From NCBI GenBank assembly GCA_937860145.1, contig CALMBF010000178.1:1-43167 (forward strand): a DNA stretch of 43,167 bases. The letters are read 5' to 3'. The position numbers and the translations under genes were made by a program. Shown one piece after another: positions 1 through 8,352 of this stretch (its first letter is position 1; every line of letters starts with the position of its first letter). The notes under the pieces are model-generated. The model did not search any database, had not been told where the DNA came from, and was given only the letters and a program-made list of their open reading frames with translations. The stretch is from an uncultured Geobacter sp. (GTDB taxonomy: Bacteria > Desulfobacterota > Desulfuromonadia > Geobacterales > DSM-12255).

Positions 1-1
1 G

Positions 2-373
2 AACGGCTACTGCACTGTCGGGGGGGTGGATACCTGTAGCCCGCTCCGCACCGGATCACCGGCGGACCTCCAGGTGATCACGGCCGACGGCATGCTGACC
101 GACGAGTCACTGTTTCTCACCGCCCTTGAACCGGGGGTGCCGGTCGCTGCCTATGCGCCGCTCTACGGCAGCATGATGAGCGGCAGTGCCTTTGCCGTGG
201 CTAGCGCCGCGCTCATGGTAAAAAATCAGCGGCTCTATGCCGCGCCGGAGCGGACGAACCCGCACCGTCTCCCCCTGGTGGCCGCCACCGCTCCCGCGCC
301 GCTGCACCGGGTCGAGTGCATCGACTGCAATTGCAGGGGAGGGGTGGCTACCATCTCGCTGGCGAGATGCTGA
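2..373 (+). CDS. Ketosynthase-like / chain-length-factor-like protein, C-terminal part
   Basis: Only the C-terminal 123 residues are present; the frame is open from base 2, so the gene begins before the window. The pattern of a hydrophobic strand, an acidic turn, then a Gly/Ser-rich helix and a final strand matches the C-terminal half of beta-ketoacyl synthases. Where an active ketosynthase has His in 'AHGTGT' this protein reads 'ADGMLT' (Asp codon at 86), and where it has 'GH' it reads 'YGS' (Ser codon at 170). Both catalytic histidines are therefore absent, as in chain-length factors (KS-beta) of type II polyketide synthases. It sits 73 bases before an ACP gene. I infer a non-condensing partner of a ketosynthase encoded upstream. 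A degenerate ketosynthase of another kind is possible, since the Cys region cannot be seen. Confidence 0.75.
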   Translation, partial: NGYCTVGGVDTCSPLRTGSPADLQVITADGMLTDESLFLTALEPGVPVAAYAPLYGSMMSGSAFAVASAALMVKNQRLYAAPERTNPHRLPLVAATAPAPLHRVECIDCNCRGGVATISLARC

Positions 374-446
374 GCACTCCCGGTCGCAGCATCGTACTCC
401 GGGTACAACCCAAAGAGACTCCACCCACGTAGAAAGGTGACACGCA

Positions 447-689
447 ATGACGGCAGAAGAGATCGAAAGCAGGCTGATCCAGCTTATCGCCACCATCACC
501 AACCGGCAACCCTCCGAGATCGCCCCGGACAAACCGTTCCACGAACTGGGCATCGACTCCCTCGGCTTCGTCGAGATCCTGGTCTTCATCGAGAAGAACC
601 TGAAACTGCAGCTGATCGCCTCCCAGCTTGATCGCAAGGACTTCGAAACGGTCAGCTCCCTGGCACGATTCGTCAGCTCCAAACTGTAA
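447..689 (+). CDS. Acyl carrier protein
   Basis: An 80-residue acidic helical protein with the phosphopantetheine attachment motif 'LGIDSLGFVEIL', Ser38 being the modified residue. Length and motif are typical of a stand-alone ACP that carries acyl chains as thioesters in the cytoplasm. The start at 447 follows a purine-rich AAAGGTG ribosome-binding site. It lies between the chain-length-factor-like gene and, 7 bases downstream, a condensation-fold gene, so it is most likely the dedicated carrier of this pathway rather than the housekeeping AcpP. The helix around Ser38 is more hydrophobic (Gly-Phe after Leu) than the usual DSLDTVE of fatty acid ACPs, which fits a specialised carrier. Confidence 0.93.
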   Translation: MTAEEIESRLIQLIATITNRQPSEIAPDKPFHELGIDSLGFVEILVFIEKNLKLQLIASQLDRKDFETVSSLARFVSSKL

Positions 690-696
690 TCCGGCG

Positions 697-2025
697 ATGA
701 TCCTCGACTACCTGTCGCTGAAAAACAAATACTACCTCAACGGGTTCGACTGGGTGATGGGGGTCATCGACATCATCATGCGCAGGACCACCGGAGCCGG
801 TAACGCCTCCCAGGTGGTCTTCATGCTCGACACCCCCCCTGACGAAGAGCGGTTCACCTCATCACTGAAGCGCTTTCTTGCCCTGTTCCCGGTCATCGGC
901 GGGTCGGTGTCGCGCCACTACACCCTGACCCCGTTCTGGAAGATACCCAAAAACGGCGGACCACCGCCGGTCGGCCTCACCGTGACCCGTCTGCCGGAAG
1001 GAGCGGGCGAAGCGGACGTGATGGACGTCCTCACCCGCTGCATCAACACCCCCTTCAAGGGGAGACACGAGCACCTGGCGTTCCACCTCGTCTACGGCAG
1101 CGGGGTCCAGTGCGTGGCCATGACCTTCGATCACCGCCTCTTCGATGCCCGGGGTGCCGAGTCGTTCATGAACCTGTTCCAGGAGTATCTCTCCTCCGGT
1201 GAACAGGCTGGCGTTGCCGATGGCGTCCGCCTTACCCAGAAACTCGACCTGCGCGACTGGCGGGACAAGTTTCTGGCCGGCCAGACCGTGAACCGCAGGA
1301 TGATCGCCCTGTCCCGGGAGGCGATCAGGTCCCTGCCGCTGCAGATGGACATGGCACGCCAGGGGTTCCGTTACCGCATCGTCAGCTTCGACCGCGAAGA
1401 GAGCGGCAGGATCGTCGAGCGGGCCTATGGTGAAGCCGGCTACCTGATGATCATGCCGTATCTCTTCTCACGGGTCTTCAACGTCATGCACGGGGTTTTC
1501 AGCGGGCGTGGCGTCCAGGGGGGGGCATACGTCGTGCCGGCTTCCACCGACGTCCGCCAGGCGAAGGATATCCGCCTGGAGCTCTTCTTCAACCACAACT
1601 CCATGTTCTTCTTCCAGATCAGGCCGGAAGAGGTGGAGGATCCCGCCCTGCTGGTCACCCGTATCAAGGAACAGCTCTACGACCAGGTCCAGTCCCGTTT
1701 TCCACAGAAACTCATGACCGCCTCATCCCTCATCAGGGTTGCCCCGCTCTGGCTGATGCACAAGCTCTTTCACCTGCCGCTCCAGGGGAAAATCGCCTCG
1801 TTCTGTTTTTCCCACGTCAGCAAGTGTTCCTACAACTCCCACGACCTGATGGGGTCGCGGATCACCAACGTGTTCCACATGCCGCGCATGCCCGTACCTC
1901 CCGGCATCGGCATCTTTTTCAATACCTTCGACGGCAGGCTGAACGCGTCGATCTCCTGGCTCGACGGTTCGTTCACCACGTCCGAGGTCGACGAGATCGC
2001 CGGGCGCCTGCGGAGCATCCTTTGA
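697..2025 (+). CDS. Condensation-fold / wax-ester-synthase-like acyltransferase
   Basis: A 442-residue protein. The N-terminal part has the layout of the condensation/WS-DGAT acyltransferase superfamily: a strand, a helix with 'FPVIGGSVS', and then the active-site motif. The motif reads 'DHRLFDARG', with His146 and Asp150 spaced as the second His and Asp of the classical HHxxxDG; the first His is Asp and the Gly is Ala. Members use acyl or peptidyl thioesters on a carrier protein and join them to an amine or alcohol. Start chosen at ATG 697, 7 bases after the ACP stop; an upstream in-frame start would overlap the ACP. It ends in a 4-base overlap with the FAD gene. I infer that it offloads or esterifies the ACP-bound product. 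The altered motif leaves open a structural or non-catalytic role. Confidence 0.72.
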   Translation: MILDYLSLKNKYYLNGFDWVMGVIDIIMRRTTGAGNASQVVFMLDTPPDEERFTSSLKRFLALFPVIGGSVSRHYTLTPFWKIPKNGGPPPVGLTVTRLPEGAGEADVMDVLTRCINTPFKGRHEHLAFHLVYGSGVQCVAMTFDHRLFDARGAESFMNLFQEYLSSGEQAGVADGVRLTQKLDLRDWRDKFLAGQTVNRRMIALSREAIRSLPLQMDMARQGFRYRIVSFDREESGRIVERAYGEAGYLMIMPYLFSRVFNVMHGVFSGRGVQGGAYVVPASTDVRQAKDIRLELFFNHNSMFFFQIRPEEVEDPALLVTRIKEQLYDQVQSRFPQKLMTASSLIRVAPLWLMHKLFHLPLQGKIASFCFSHVSKCSYNSHDLMGSRITNVFHMPRMPVPPGIGIFFNTFDGRLNASISWLDGSFTTSEVDEIAGRLRSIL

Positions 2026-3215
2026 ACGCGGCGCCAGCGAACGACGTCGTCACCGATCTCCTCGTTGCCGGGGGTGGTGTGGCAGGCGTTGCCGCCGCCC
2101 TGGCAGCGGCCCGCCGTGGCTGCAGGGTAACCCTGGTGGAGAGAGAAGAGGTCCTGGGCGGGACCGCGACCCTCGGGATGCTCGGCACCATCTGCGGCCT
2201 CTATCCCAATGGCGGCCCGGAACCGGGTGAACTCCTGAACGGCGGTATCTGTGCGGAGATCGTCGCAGCCCTGTCAGGACGCTCTGCCGGATCGGTCCCC
2301 TGCAAGGTCGGCAAGGTCTTCGTCCTTCCCTACGACCCCCGACACCTCCAGGAGCTCCTGACCGAGCTCTGCAGCAGGGAGCCGACCCTGACGCTCGGTA
2401 CGGGAACGCTCCTGACCGGAGCCGAATGCACGGGGGGGCGGGTAGGGAAGGTGACCGTCCGGCACAGGGGAGAAGAGCTCACACTCCACCCCCGTGCGGT
2501 GGTGGATGCCACCGGCGACGGGGAACTGGCCGCACTGGCCGGTGCGGAGTTCGACCTGTCTCCACCCGGAGAACGGCAACTGGCCGGTTTGACCGTGCTG
2601 CTCGACCATGTGGGGGCCGATGATGCCCTTGGCATCAGGGTTCCCTTCGTGGTAGCCAGGGGGATCGATGCCGGCATCCTCCCGGAGCTCTACAGGTACA
2701 CCACCTTCACCCGGGGGATGAACCCCGGCGAAGGTGCCCTCAAGGTCAGTCTCCCTGCCGCTACCGGCAGCACCCCCGATGAGGTCCTCTCCCTGGCGAC
2801 GAAGCTGGTCGGGTTCCTCTCCCGGGAGCTGGCCGCCCTTGCGACCGCGACCATCCGCTTCGCCCCGACACGGATTTTCGACCGCGAAGGGAGGCGGGTT
2901 GCCGGCGACTACCGCCTGACCGCCGATGATATCCTCGCCGGCCGCAAGTTCTCCGACGGCGTGGTCAGGGGGGCCTGGCCCATGGAGTTGTGGGGACCCC
3001 TGAGGGGAGCAAGCTACCGGTACCCCCCGGACAACGATTACTACGAGATTCCGCTGCGCTGCCTCAAGGCGCGGGATTTCACCAATCTCTTCACTGCCGG
3101 CCGCTGCATCTCCGTGAGCCACGAAGCCCTGGGCTCGACCAGGGTCATCGGCTGCTGCATCCCCCTCGGGGAGCAGGCGGGGTTGGCGGCGGCACGCCTG
3201 TGCAGCGAAGCCTGA
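2022..3215 (+). CDS. FAD-dependent oxidoreductase
   Basis: A 397-residue flavoprotein. The dinucleotide-binding GxGxxG motif 'AGGGVAGVAAA' is at the N-terminus, followed by the acidic end of beta-2 ('LVERE') and 'GGTATLGML', typical of the FAD_oxidored (PF12831-like) family. The C-terminus has the second FAD-binding segment 'LFTAGRCISVSHEALGSTRV'. Start chosen at TTG 2022, which overlaps the TGA of the upstream gene (TTGA) and places the Rossmann motif near residue 13; starting further upstream would lie inside the previous gene. Members of this family dehydrogenate or reduce diverse substrates. In this operon a desaturation or redox step on the acyl chain is plausible but inferred. Confidence 0.85.
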   Translation: MNAAPANDVVTDLLVAGGGVAGVAAALAAARRGCRVTLVEREEVLGGTATLGMLGTICGLYPNGGPEPGELLNGGICAEIVAALSGRSAGSVPCKVGKVFVLPYDPRHLQELLTELCSREPTLTLGTGTLLTGAECTGGRVGKVTVRHRGEELTLHPRAVVDATGDGELAALAGAEFDLSPPGERQLAGLTVLLDHVGADDALGIRVPFVVARGIDAGILPELYRYTTFTRGMNPGEGALKVSLPAATGSTPDEVLSLATKLVGFLSRELAALATATIRFAPTRIFDREGRRVAGDYRLTADDILAGRKFSDGVVRGAWPMELWGPLRGASYRYPPDNDYYEIPLRCLKARDFTNLFTAGRCISVSHEALGSTRVIGCCIPLGEQAGLAAARLCSEA

Positions 3216-3234
3216 GCATACAAGGAGAGTTCTC

Positions 3235-4695
3235 ATGTCCTCCCAGACAGAACCGAGCAGTCGTCCCCTTACCATCCTCCTGGTGAGGCCCCATTCCCAC
3301 CTGCGCGTGGCCAAGTGCCTGCAGAGTTTTCTCCATCTCGAGCCACTCGAGCTGGAGATCGTTGCGGGGGGCGTTCCCGAGGGGGAGAGGGTCACCATCC
3401 TGGATATCGCCCTCGAACAGGACCCCGTTGCCTTCTACGAAGCGAAGCTGCGGGCGCTGCGTCCCGACATCGTGGGCTTCACCTGCTACAGCACCCAGGC
3501 CGGGATCGTCAAGGACCTGGCCCGCCGGGCCAAGGAGATTCTCCCCCCGTGCCTGACCGTCGCCGGCGGCATCCACCCCACCATCATCCCCGGTGATTTC
3601 GCCGGCTCTCCCCTGGACATCATCGTGCGGGGGGAGGGGGGGACCGCGTTCTCCCGTCTCGTCAGGCAGTTCAAAAACGGCGCCCCCCTGGCTGACGGCA
3701 CGGCAATCCTGGCTGTTGCCGACCCCGATTTCGGGTCGCAGGCGGCTCTCAAGCCTCCCCACTTCCCGCCCGTCGAGGAGATCCCCCGGCCCCGCCGCGA
3801 CCTGGTCGACCGTAAGAAATATTTCTCCGTCTGGACCTCGCCGGACGCGGACAACCGCCTGACGACCATGTACCCCAACATAGCCACCATCCGGACCTCC
3901 ACCGGCTGCGCCTTTGACTGCAACTTCTGCGTGGTCCACCACATGATGAACGGCAAGTACCTGCAGCGGACCCCCGAGGATGTGGTCGACGAGATCGCCG
4001 GGATCCAGGAGGAGTACATCTATTTCGTCGACGACGAGACCTTCCTCAATCCGAAACGACTCACCCGCATCGCCGAACTGCTCAAGGAGCGGGGGATCAG
4101 GAAGAAATACGTGAGCTGGGCGAGGGTCGACACCATCGTCGCCCATCCGGAGCTGTTCCGCCTCTGGAAGGAGGTCGGCCTGCACATCGTCTACGTCGGC
4201 ATGGAGGCGATGGACGAGGCGAGGCTCAATGACTACGGGAAGCGGACCACGGTCGACCTCAACTGGCAGGCGGTGAAGATCCTGAGGGAACTGGGGATCC
4301 TGCTCCACGCGTCCCTCATGGTCGACCCGGGTTTCACCGTCGAGGACTTCCGCAAGCTGGAACGGGTCATCATCGACCTGATACCCGCGGAGGTCTCCTT
4401 CACCGTCTTCTCCCCGTCGCCGGGTACCGAGCTCTGGAAGAAACACAAGGACGACTACATCGTCGACCCGTACCTCTACTACGACTGCATGCACACCGTG
4501 CTCCCCACGAAACTGGACCTGAACCTTTTCTACGCCCATTTCGCCCGGCTCTACCGGATCGGCTGGCAGCACAATCCCCTCCGTCTCAACAAGGTCAAGG
4601 TCCCGTTCCGCGAAGTCATCAGGAGCATGGTCAACGGGACGAAGTACATCATCGCCATGCGCAACATCCACAAGGATTACGGCCCCCGGCAGTGA
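3235..4695 (+). CDS. B12-binding radical SAM enzyme (first of two)
   Basis: A 486-residue protein with an N-terminal cobalamin-binding-type Rossmann domain (about residues 10-140, including 'PDIVGFTCYS' and 'VAGGIHPTIIPGDF') and a radical SAM domain with the cluster motif C225-x3-C229-x2-C232 ('CAFDCNFC'). The layout is that of class B radical SAM methyltransferases and related enzymes such as the HpnP, HpnR and BchE groups, which act on unactivated carbons of lipids and tetrapyrroles. Start at ATG 3235 has AAGGAG 8 bases upstream. It lies 19 bases after the FAD gene and shares a 4-base overlap with the ligase gene, so it is co-translated. The reaction is unknown: C-methylation, ring formation or chain rearrangement are all possible. 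Confidence 0.88.
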   Translation: MSSQTEPSSRPLTILLVRPHSHLRVAKCLQSFLHLEPLELEIVAGGVPEGERVTILDIALEQDPVAFYEAKLRALRPDIVGFTCYSTQAGIVKDLARRAKEILPPCLTVAGGIHPTIIPGDFAGSPLDIIVRGEGGTAFSRLVRQFKNGAPLADGTAILAVADPDFGSQAALKPPHFPPVEEIPRPRRDLVDRKKYFSVWTSPDADNRLTTMYPNIATIRTSTGCAFDCNFCVVHHMMNGKYLQRTPEDVVDEIAGIQEEYIYFVDDETFLNPKRLTRIAELLKERGIRKKYVSWARVDTIVAHPELFRLWKEVGLHIVYVGMEAMDEARLNDYGKRTTVDLNWQAVKILRELGILLHASLMVDPGFTVEDFRKLERVIIDLIPAEVSFTVFSPSPGTELWKKHKDDYIVDPYLYYDCMHTVLPTKLDLNLFYAHFARLYRIGWQHNPLRLNKVKVPFREVIRSMVNGTKYIIAMRNIHKDYGPRQ

Positions 4696-6116
4696 CGACC
4701 ATCTTCTCCGTCATAGAGGCTGAAACAGCCTCCCTCAGGCAGAAGACCGCCATTATCGACGCTGGTGAGCGGATCACCTACGGGGAGCTGCTCGCTGCGG
4801 CGGGCATGATCGCCGCCGAGCTCGGCCGCCGAGGCGTCGACCGTTTCCACCGGATCGGGCTCCTCTGCGATGACAGCATCGACTACGTGGCAGTCAGCCT
4901 GGCAATCCTCTCCCTGGGGAGCGTGATCGTGCCGGTTTCACCGGAGCAGGCGCCGGAAGAGATCGAGGCGCTGGTCACCAGGATCGACCTCGACTTCCTG
5001 GTCGCCGAGCAGCGGCTCAGGGGGGAGGGGGAGGAGCTGCCCCGCGCCCTGTTCCGTGCCCGGAGCTTCACCCTGCAGCGGCGTGCGGCGGCAACGCCGT
5101 GCGCGGAGTATTTCACCGTCAACCCGGCCTTCATCCGGTTCAGTTCCGGGACGACCGGCGCCAGCAAGGGGGTGGTCCTCTCCCATGAGGCCATCGTCGC
5201 ACGGACCGACGCCGCCGACCGGGGGTTGCGGGTAACGCAGGACGATACGGTGCTCTGGGTCCTCTCCATGAGCTTCCATTTCGTGGTCACCATCCTGCTC
5301 TTTCTCCGGCGGGGCGCGACGATCGTCATCTGCGGCCGCGATCTCCCCCATGCCCTGATCGACGGCATCCGTACTCACCATGGCACCTTCATCTATGCCT
5401 CGCCGCTCCACTACTCCCTCCTGGCCGCCGCAACGGAGGTCGACGCCACCGACTTCCGCACCGTCCGGATGGCGGTTTCCACGGCCATGAAGCTCCCCGC
5501 TACCACGGCTGCGGATTTCACCGCCCGCTTCGGCCTCGAACTGGCAGAGGCCTACGGCATCATCGAGGTCGGCCTGCCGTTTGTCCGTCTGGGGAACGTG
5601 GATAAAAAGGGGTCGGTAGGACGTCCGCTCCCCGGCTATGAACTCCGCATCGACAACCGGGACAACAGTGGCGTGGGCGACATCCTCATCAGGGGGAAGG
5701 GGATGCTGGACGCCTACTACTCCCCCTGGCAGGGTCGGGCAACGGTTCTCTTGGACGGCTGGTTCGCCACCGGCGACCTGGGGAGGATCGATGACGACGG
5801 ATTCCTCTTCATCGTCGGCAGGAAAAAGGATGTCATCAACTTTGTCGGCATGAAGATCTTCAGCCAGGAGGTGGAGGAGGTCATCAACCGGTTCCCCGGC
5901 GTTGCGGAGTCCTTGGTCTACCCCGTCCCCCACGACAGGTTCGGCGAGCTTCCGGCGGCAAAGGTCGTGCTGTCCGGAGTGGATGGTGGCGACACCCTGG
6001 AAACCGCCCTGCAGCGTTTCTGTTACCAGCACCTCTCGCGCTACAAGGTCCCCAAACTGTTCGAGTTCGTCGACGAACTTCCCAAGACCGCCAGCGGCAA
6101 GCTCAAGAGATCATGA
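4692..6116 (+). CDS. AMP-forming acyl-CoA/ACP ligase
   Basis: A 474-residue ANL-superfamily adenylating enzyme. Visible motifs are the phosphate-binding loop 'SSGTTGASKG' (about residue 150), 'EAYGIIEVG' (A5-like), 'GDLGRIDDDGF' (A7), 'GRKKDVINFVGMKI' (A8) and the C-terminal 'PKTASGKLKR' holding the catalytic Lys. It activates a carboxylic acid as the acyl-AMP and transfers it to CoA or directly to a carrier protein. The GTG start at 4692 overlaps the preceding TGA (GTGA), and the stop overlaps the next ATG (ATGA). Because it is embedded with an ACP, I infer that it loads a starter acid or reactivates the product. At 474 residues it is shorter than typical long-chain fatty acyl-CoA ligases and closer to ACP-ligase or short-substrate types. 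Confidence 0.88.
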   Translation: MTTIFSVIEAETASLRQKTAIIDAGERITYGELLAAAGMIAAELGRRGVDRFHRIGLLCDDSIDYVAVSLAILSLGSVIVPVSPEQAPEEIEALVTRIDLDFLVAEQRLRGEGEELPRALFRARSFTLQRRAAATPCAEYFTVNPAFIRFSSGTTGASKGVVLSHEAIVARTDAADRGLRVTQDDTVLWVLSMSFHFVVTILLFLRRGATIVICGRDLPHALIDGIRTHHGTFIYASPLHYSLLAAATEVDATDFRTVRMAVSTAMKLPATTAADFTARFGLELAEAYGIIEVGLPFVRLGNVDKKGSVGRPLPGYELRIDNRDNSGVGDILIRGKGMLDAYYSPWQGRATVLLDGWFATGDLGRIDDDGFLFIVGRKKDVINFVGMKIFSQEVEEVINRFPGVAESLVYPVPHDRFGELPAAKVVLSGVDGGDTLETALQRFCYQHLSRYKVPKLFEFVDELPKTASGKLKRS

Positions 6117-7546
6117 AGATACTCCTTGTCAACCCCCACGGCAGCAACTGGGTCAGCGGCAGTGAGGACCGGACCGCTGCCGCCGTGCGTCTCCCCCCCC
6201 TCGGTATCCTTTCCCTTGCCGCCTGGCTACTGCGGGAAGGTCACGATGTCAGGGTCCTCGACCTGAGCGGCACGAGCTCTTCCGGCGCAACAGGACGGTT
6301 CGTTGAGCTGGTCCGGGATTTCGCTCCCGACGTTCTCGGTTTTTCAGCCGTCACCTCGAATTTCCTCAACGCCTACCGCCTGGCGGAAACGGCCAAGGAG
6401 ATCGCCCCCCGCACCGTCACCGTTTTTGGCGGCGTGCATGTCTCGGCACTCCGCGGAGCCGTTCTGGTCGAGTTTCCCGCCATCGACCTGGTGGTAACGG
6501 GGGAAGGGGAACAGGCTCTGGCAGAGATCGTCGCCGGCAATGACCCGGCAACCATACAGGGGCTTGTCTACCGCGACGGTGGCACGGTTCGTGATAACGG
6601 CATCAGGACCGATCTCGTACAGCTTGATGACCTGCCGCAGCCAGCCTACCACCTCCTCGAAGGGTTCCCCTCGCTCTACGAAGGAGCGCTGTTCAACTAC
6701 CCGAAAGGTCCCACGGCATCGATCATCTCTTCCCGCGGTTGCCCCTACGACTGCTCCTACTGTGACCGCTCCGTCTTCAGGAACAGCTTCCGCCACCTTT
6801 CACCGGGCCGCCTGTACGAGCAGATGACCCATCTGCGCAGCCGGTACGGGGTCCGGCACATCTTCTTCTACGACGACCTCTTCACCTTCAACCGCCGCCG
6901 GGTCGAGGAGTTCTGCGCCCTGCTGGAGGAGAGACCGCTGGGCATGACCTTCAACTGTGCCGTCAGGGTAGGGCACGTTGATGACGAACTGTTGCGGATG
7001 CTGAAAAGGGCCGGCTGCTGGATGGTCAGCCTGGGGGTGGAATCCGGGGCTCCGGAGATCCTGGCCCGCCACAAGAGCAACATCAGCTTTCCCGAGATGC
7101 GTGAGACGGTGCTGCGTATCCGGCGCAACGGCCTGCGGGTCAAGGGGCTGTTCATGATGGGGCTCCCCGGCGAGACGGAGGAGACGATCAGGGCGACGGC
7201 GGACTTCATCAACGCCCTGGAGCTGGATGACATGAACATGACCAAGTTCACCCCCTTTCCCGGGTCGCCGCTGTACAGGACCGTCCGGGAAGAGGGGACC
7301 TTCGATGAGCGCTGGGAGTTGATGAACTGCATGAACTTCGTCTTCGTCCCCCGGGGGATCCCGTCGCGGGAGCGTCTCGACGAACTGTACAACCAGTTCA
7401 TCCGGGAGTTCTATACCGGCAGGAACTGGGTGCGCAAGTTTCCCGGCCTCATGTTCAAATCACCCGACAGTGTCAGGAGGATTATCCACAATCTTCCGGA
7501 TTTCCTTCGAATACGACGGGAATTTACCGGTAACCGGGCGAAGTAA
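6113..7546 (+). CDS. B12-binding radical SAM enzyme (second of two)
   Basis: A 477-residue protein with an N-terminal cobalamin-binding-type domain ('LLVNPHGSNW', 'PPLGILSLAAWLLREGHDVRVLD', 'PDVLGFSAVTSNF', 'VFGGVHVSAL') and a radical SAM core with C210-x3-C214-x2-C217 ('CPYDCSYC'). The 'GLPGETEETI' motif follows in the C-terminal half of the barrel. It differs clearly in sequence from the first radical SAM protein of the operon, so it is not a recent duplicate and probably does a different step. The start ATG at 6113 overlaps the ligase stop (ATGA). It is the last gene of the run; a separate promoter precedes the next gene. Substrate unknown. Confidence 0.88.
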   Translation: MKILLVNPHGSNWVSGSEDRTAAAVRLPPLGILSLAAWLLREGHDVRVLDLSGTSSSGATGRFVELVRDFAPDVLGFSAVTSNFLNAYRLAETAKEIAPRTVTVFGGVHVSALRGAVLVEFPAIDLVVTGEGEQALAEIVAGNDPATIQGLVYRDGGTVRDNGIRTDLVQLDDLPQPAYHLLEGFPSLYEGALFNYPKGPTASIISSRGCPYDCSYCDRSVFRNSFRHLSPGRLYEQMTHLRSRYGVRHIFFYDDLFTFNRRRVEEFCALLEERPLGMTFNCAVRVGHVDDELLRMLKRAGCWMVSLGVESGAPEILARHKSNISFPEMRETVLRIRRNGLRVKGLFMMGLPGETEETIRATADFINALELDDMNMTKFTPFPGSPLYRTVREEGTFDERWELMNCMNFVFVPRGIPSRERLDELYNQFIREFYTGRNWVRKFPGLMFKSPDSVRRIIHNLPDFLRIRREFTGNRAK

Positions 7547-7562
7547 ACCGGAAATTTATTCA

Positions 7563-7590
7563 TTGCCGTGGCCGGCAGTTATGCTATATT
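7563..7590 (+). promoter_or_regulatory. Sigma-70-type extended -10 promoter
   Basis: TTGCCG at 7563-7568 is spaced 16 bases from TATATT at 7585-7590, which is preceded by TG-C, forming a good extended -10. It lies about 80 bases before the ATG of the DUF4410-like gene and just after the biosynthetic operon, so it probably starts a new transcript. Prediction by eye only. Confidence 0.55.
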
Positions 7591-7668
7591 TCCATCTCCG
7601 CGCGTCCAGGCGGTGTGCTGGGCGCGTCAGCCACGTGGCTTTTCACTACCAGAGATAAGGAGCAGACC

Positions 7669-8271
7669 ATGAAAGTAAGGTTCAAGACACTGCTGTGTAC
7701 GGCACTCGCCACAATCTCCCTTGCCGGCGCGGTCATGGCCGTCGAGACCCTCCCCAGACCCGGCATGCTTTCCGACGAGACCATCTACCTGACGGAAAAA
7801 CTTTCGAAAAACTATGACACCATCGTCATCAAAGACTATACCGCCGATAAAGCCGAATACAGTTTCGTGGACGACAAGGAGCGGGCGGTCATCGACAAGA
7901 TGACACCGAACCTGATAAAGTCCATCGGTGACAGCCTTGAGGCGGAACTCAAAAGCAGGAAGCTCTTCAGCAAGGTCGTGAGGAATGGTAAACCGACAGG
8001 CAAGGCGGTGATTCTCGAAGGGTCCATCATCGAGTTCAATGCCGGGAGCAAAGCCCTCAAGTGGTTCATCGGTTACGGCGCCGGCAAGGTGTATCTGAAG
8101 GGTAAAGGGCACATGATCGACGCCCAGAGCGGGAAGGAACTGGTGGCATACGAGGACCGTGAAACCGGTTATCTCGGTTCCATGACGGTTATGAGCTTTG
8201 ACGACGTCTTCCCGATCCAGGCCAGGAGCATGGGGGAGAATCTCGCCAAATTCATCGAAAAGATCTACTGA
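7669..8271 (+). CDS. Exported DUF4410-like protein
   Basis: A 200-residue protein with a clear signal peptide (basic start, hydrophobic core, 'GAVMA' cleavage site near residue 24). The mature part resembles DUF4410-type periplasmic proteins: an early 'TIVIKDYTADKAEYSF', a helix with 'LIKSIGDSLEAELKSRKLFSKV', then 'VILEGSIIEFNAGSKALKWFIGYGAGKVYLKGKG' style strands and a Gly-rich turn. Start at ATG 7669 has ATAAGGAG 7-8 bases upstream. It has its own promoter and is followed by a strong terminator at 8314, so it is monocistronic. Function of the family is not established; a role at the outer membrane or periplasm is inferred from the signal peptide. Confidence 0.78.
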   Translation: MKVRFKTLLCTALATISLAGAVMAVETLPRPGMLSDETIYLTEKLSKNYDTIVIKDYTADKAEYSFVDDKERAVIDKMTPNLIKSIGDSLEAELKSRKLFSKVVRNGKPTGKAVILEGSIIEFNAGSKALKWFIGYGAGKVYLKGKGHMIDAQSGKELVAYEDRETGYLGSMTVMSFDDVFPIQARSMGENLAKFIEKIY

Positions 8272-8313
8272 TGCAGCAGGCGGGATGGTTCCGCCCTGAA
8301 CGTGAAGATCCAG

Positions 8314-8340
8314 AAGCGGCCTGCGGGCCGCTTTTGATTT
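8314..8340 (+). terminator. Rho-independent terminator
   Basis: An 8-bp perfect stem AAGCGGCC / GGCCGCTT with a TGCG tetraloop, followed by TTGATTT. It ends the DUF4410-like transcript and lies only 13 bases before the acuC-like start codon, so acuC is either expressed by readthrough or has a promoter inside the hairpin region. Confidence 0.8.
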
Positions 8341-8352
8341 AGGGGAACCGGT

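Noticed and set aside
2274..3398. 374-codon minus-strand frame opposite the FAD oxidoreductase
   Set aside because: No recognisable domain; antisense shadow of a clear flavoprotein gene.
3145..4671. 508-codon minus-strand open frame opposite the first radical SAM gene
   Set aside because: Shadow frame; the plus strand has clear motifs and overlaps with its neighbours at start and stop codons.
1..7546. Calling the cluster a ladderane locus
   Set aside because: The visible genes only partly resemble that pathway and the upstream part is missing, so the name would be unsupported.
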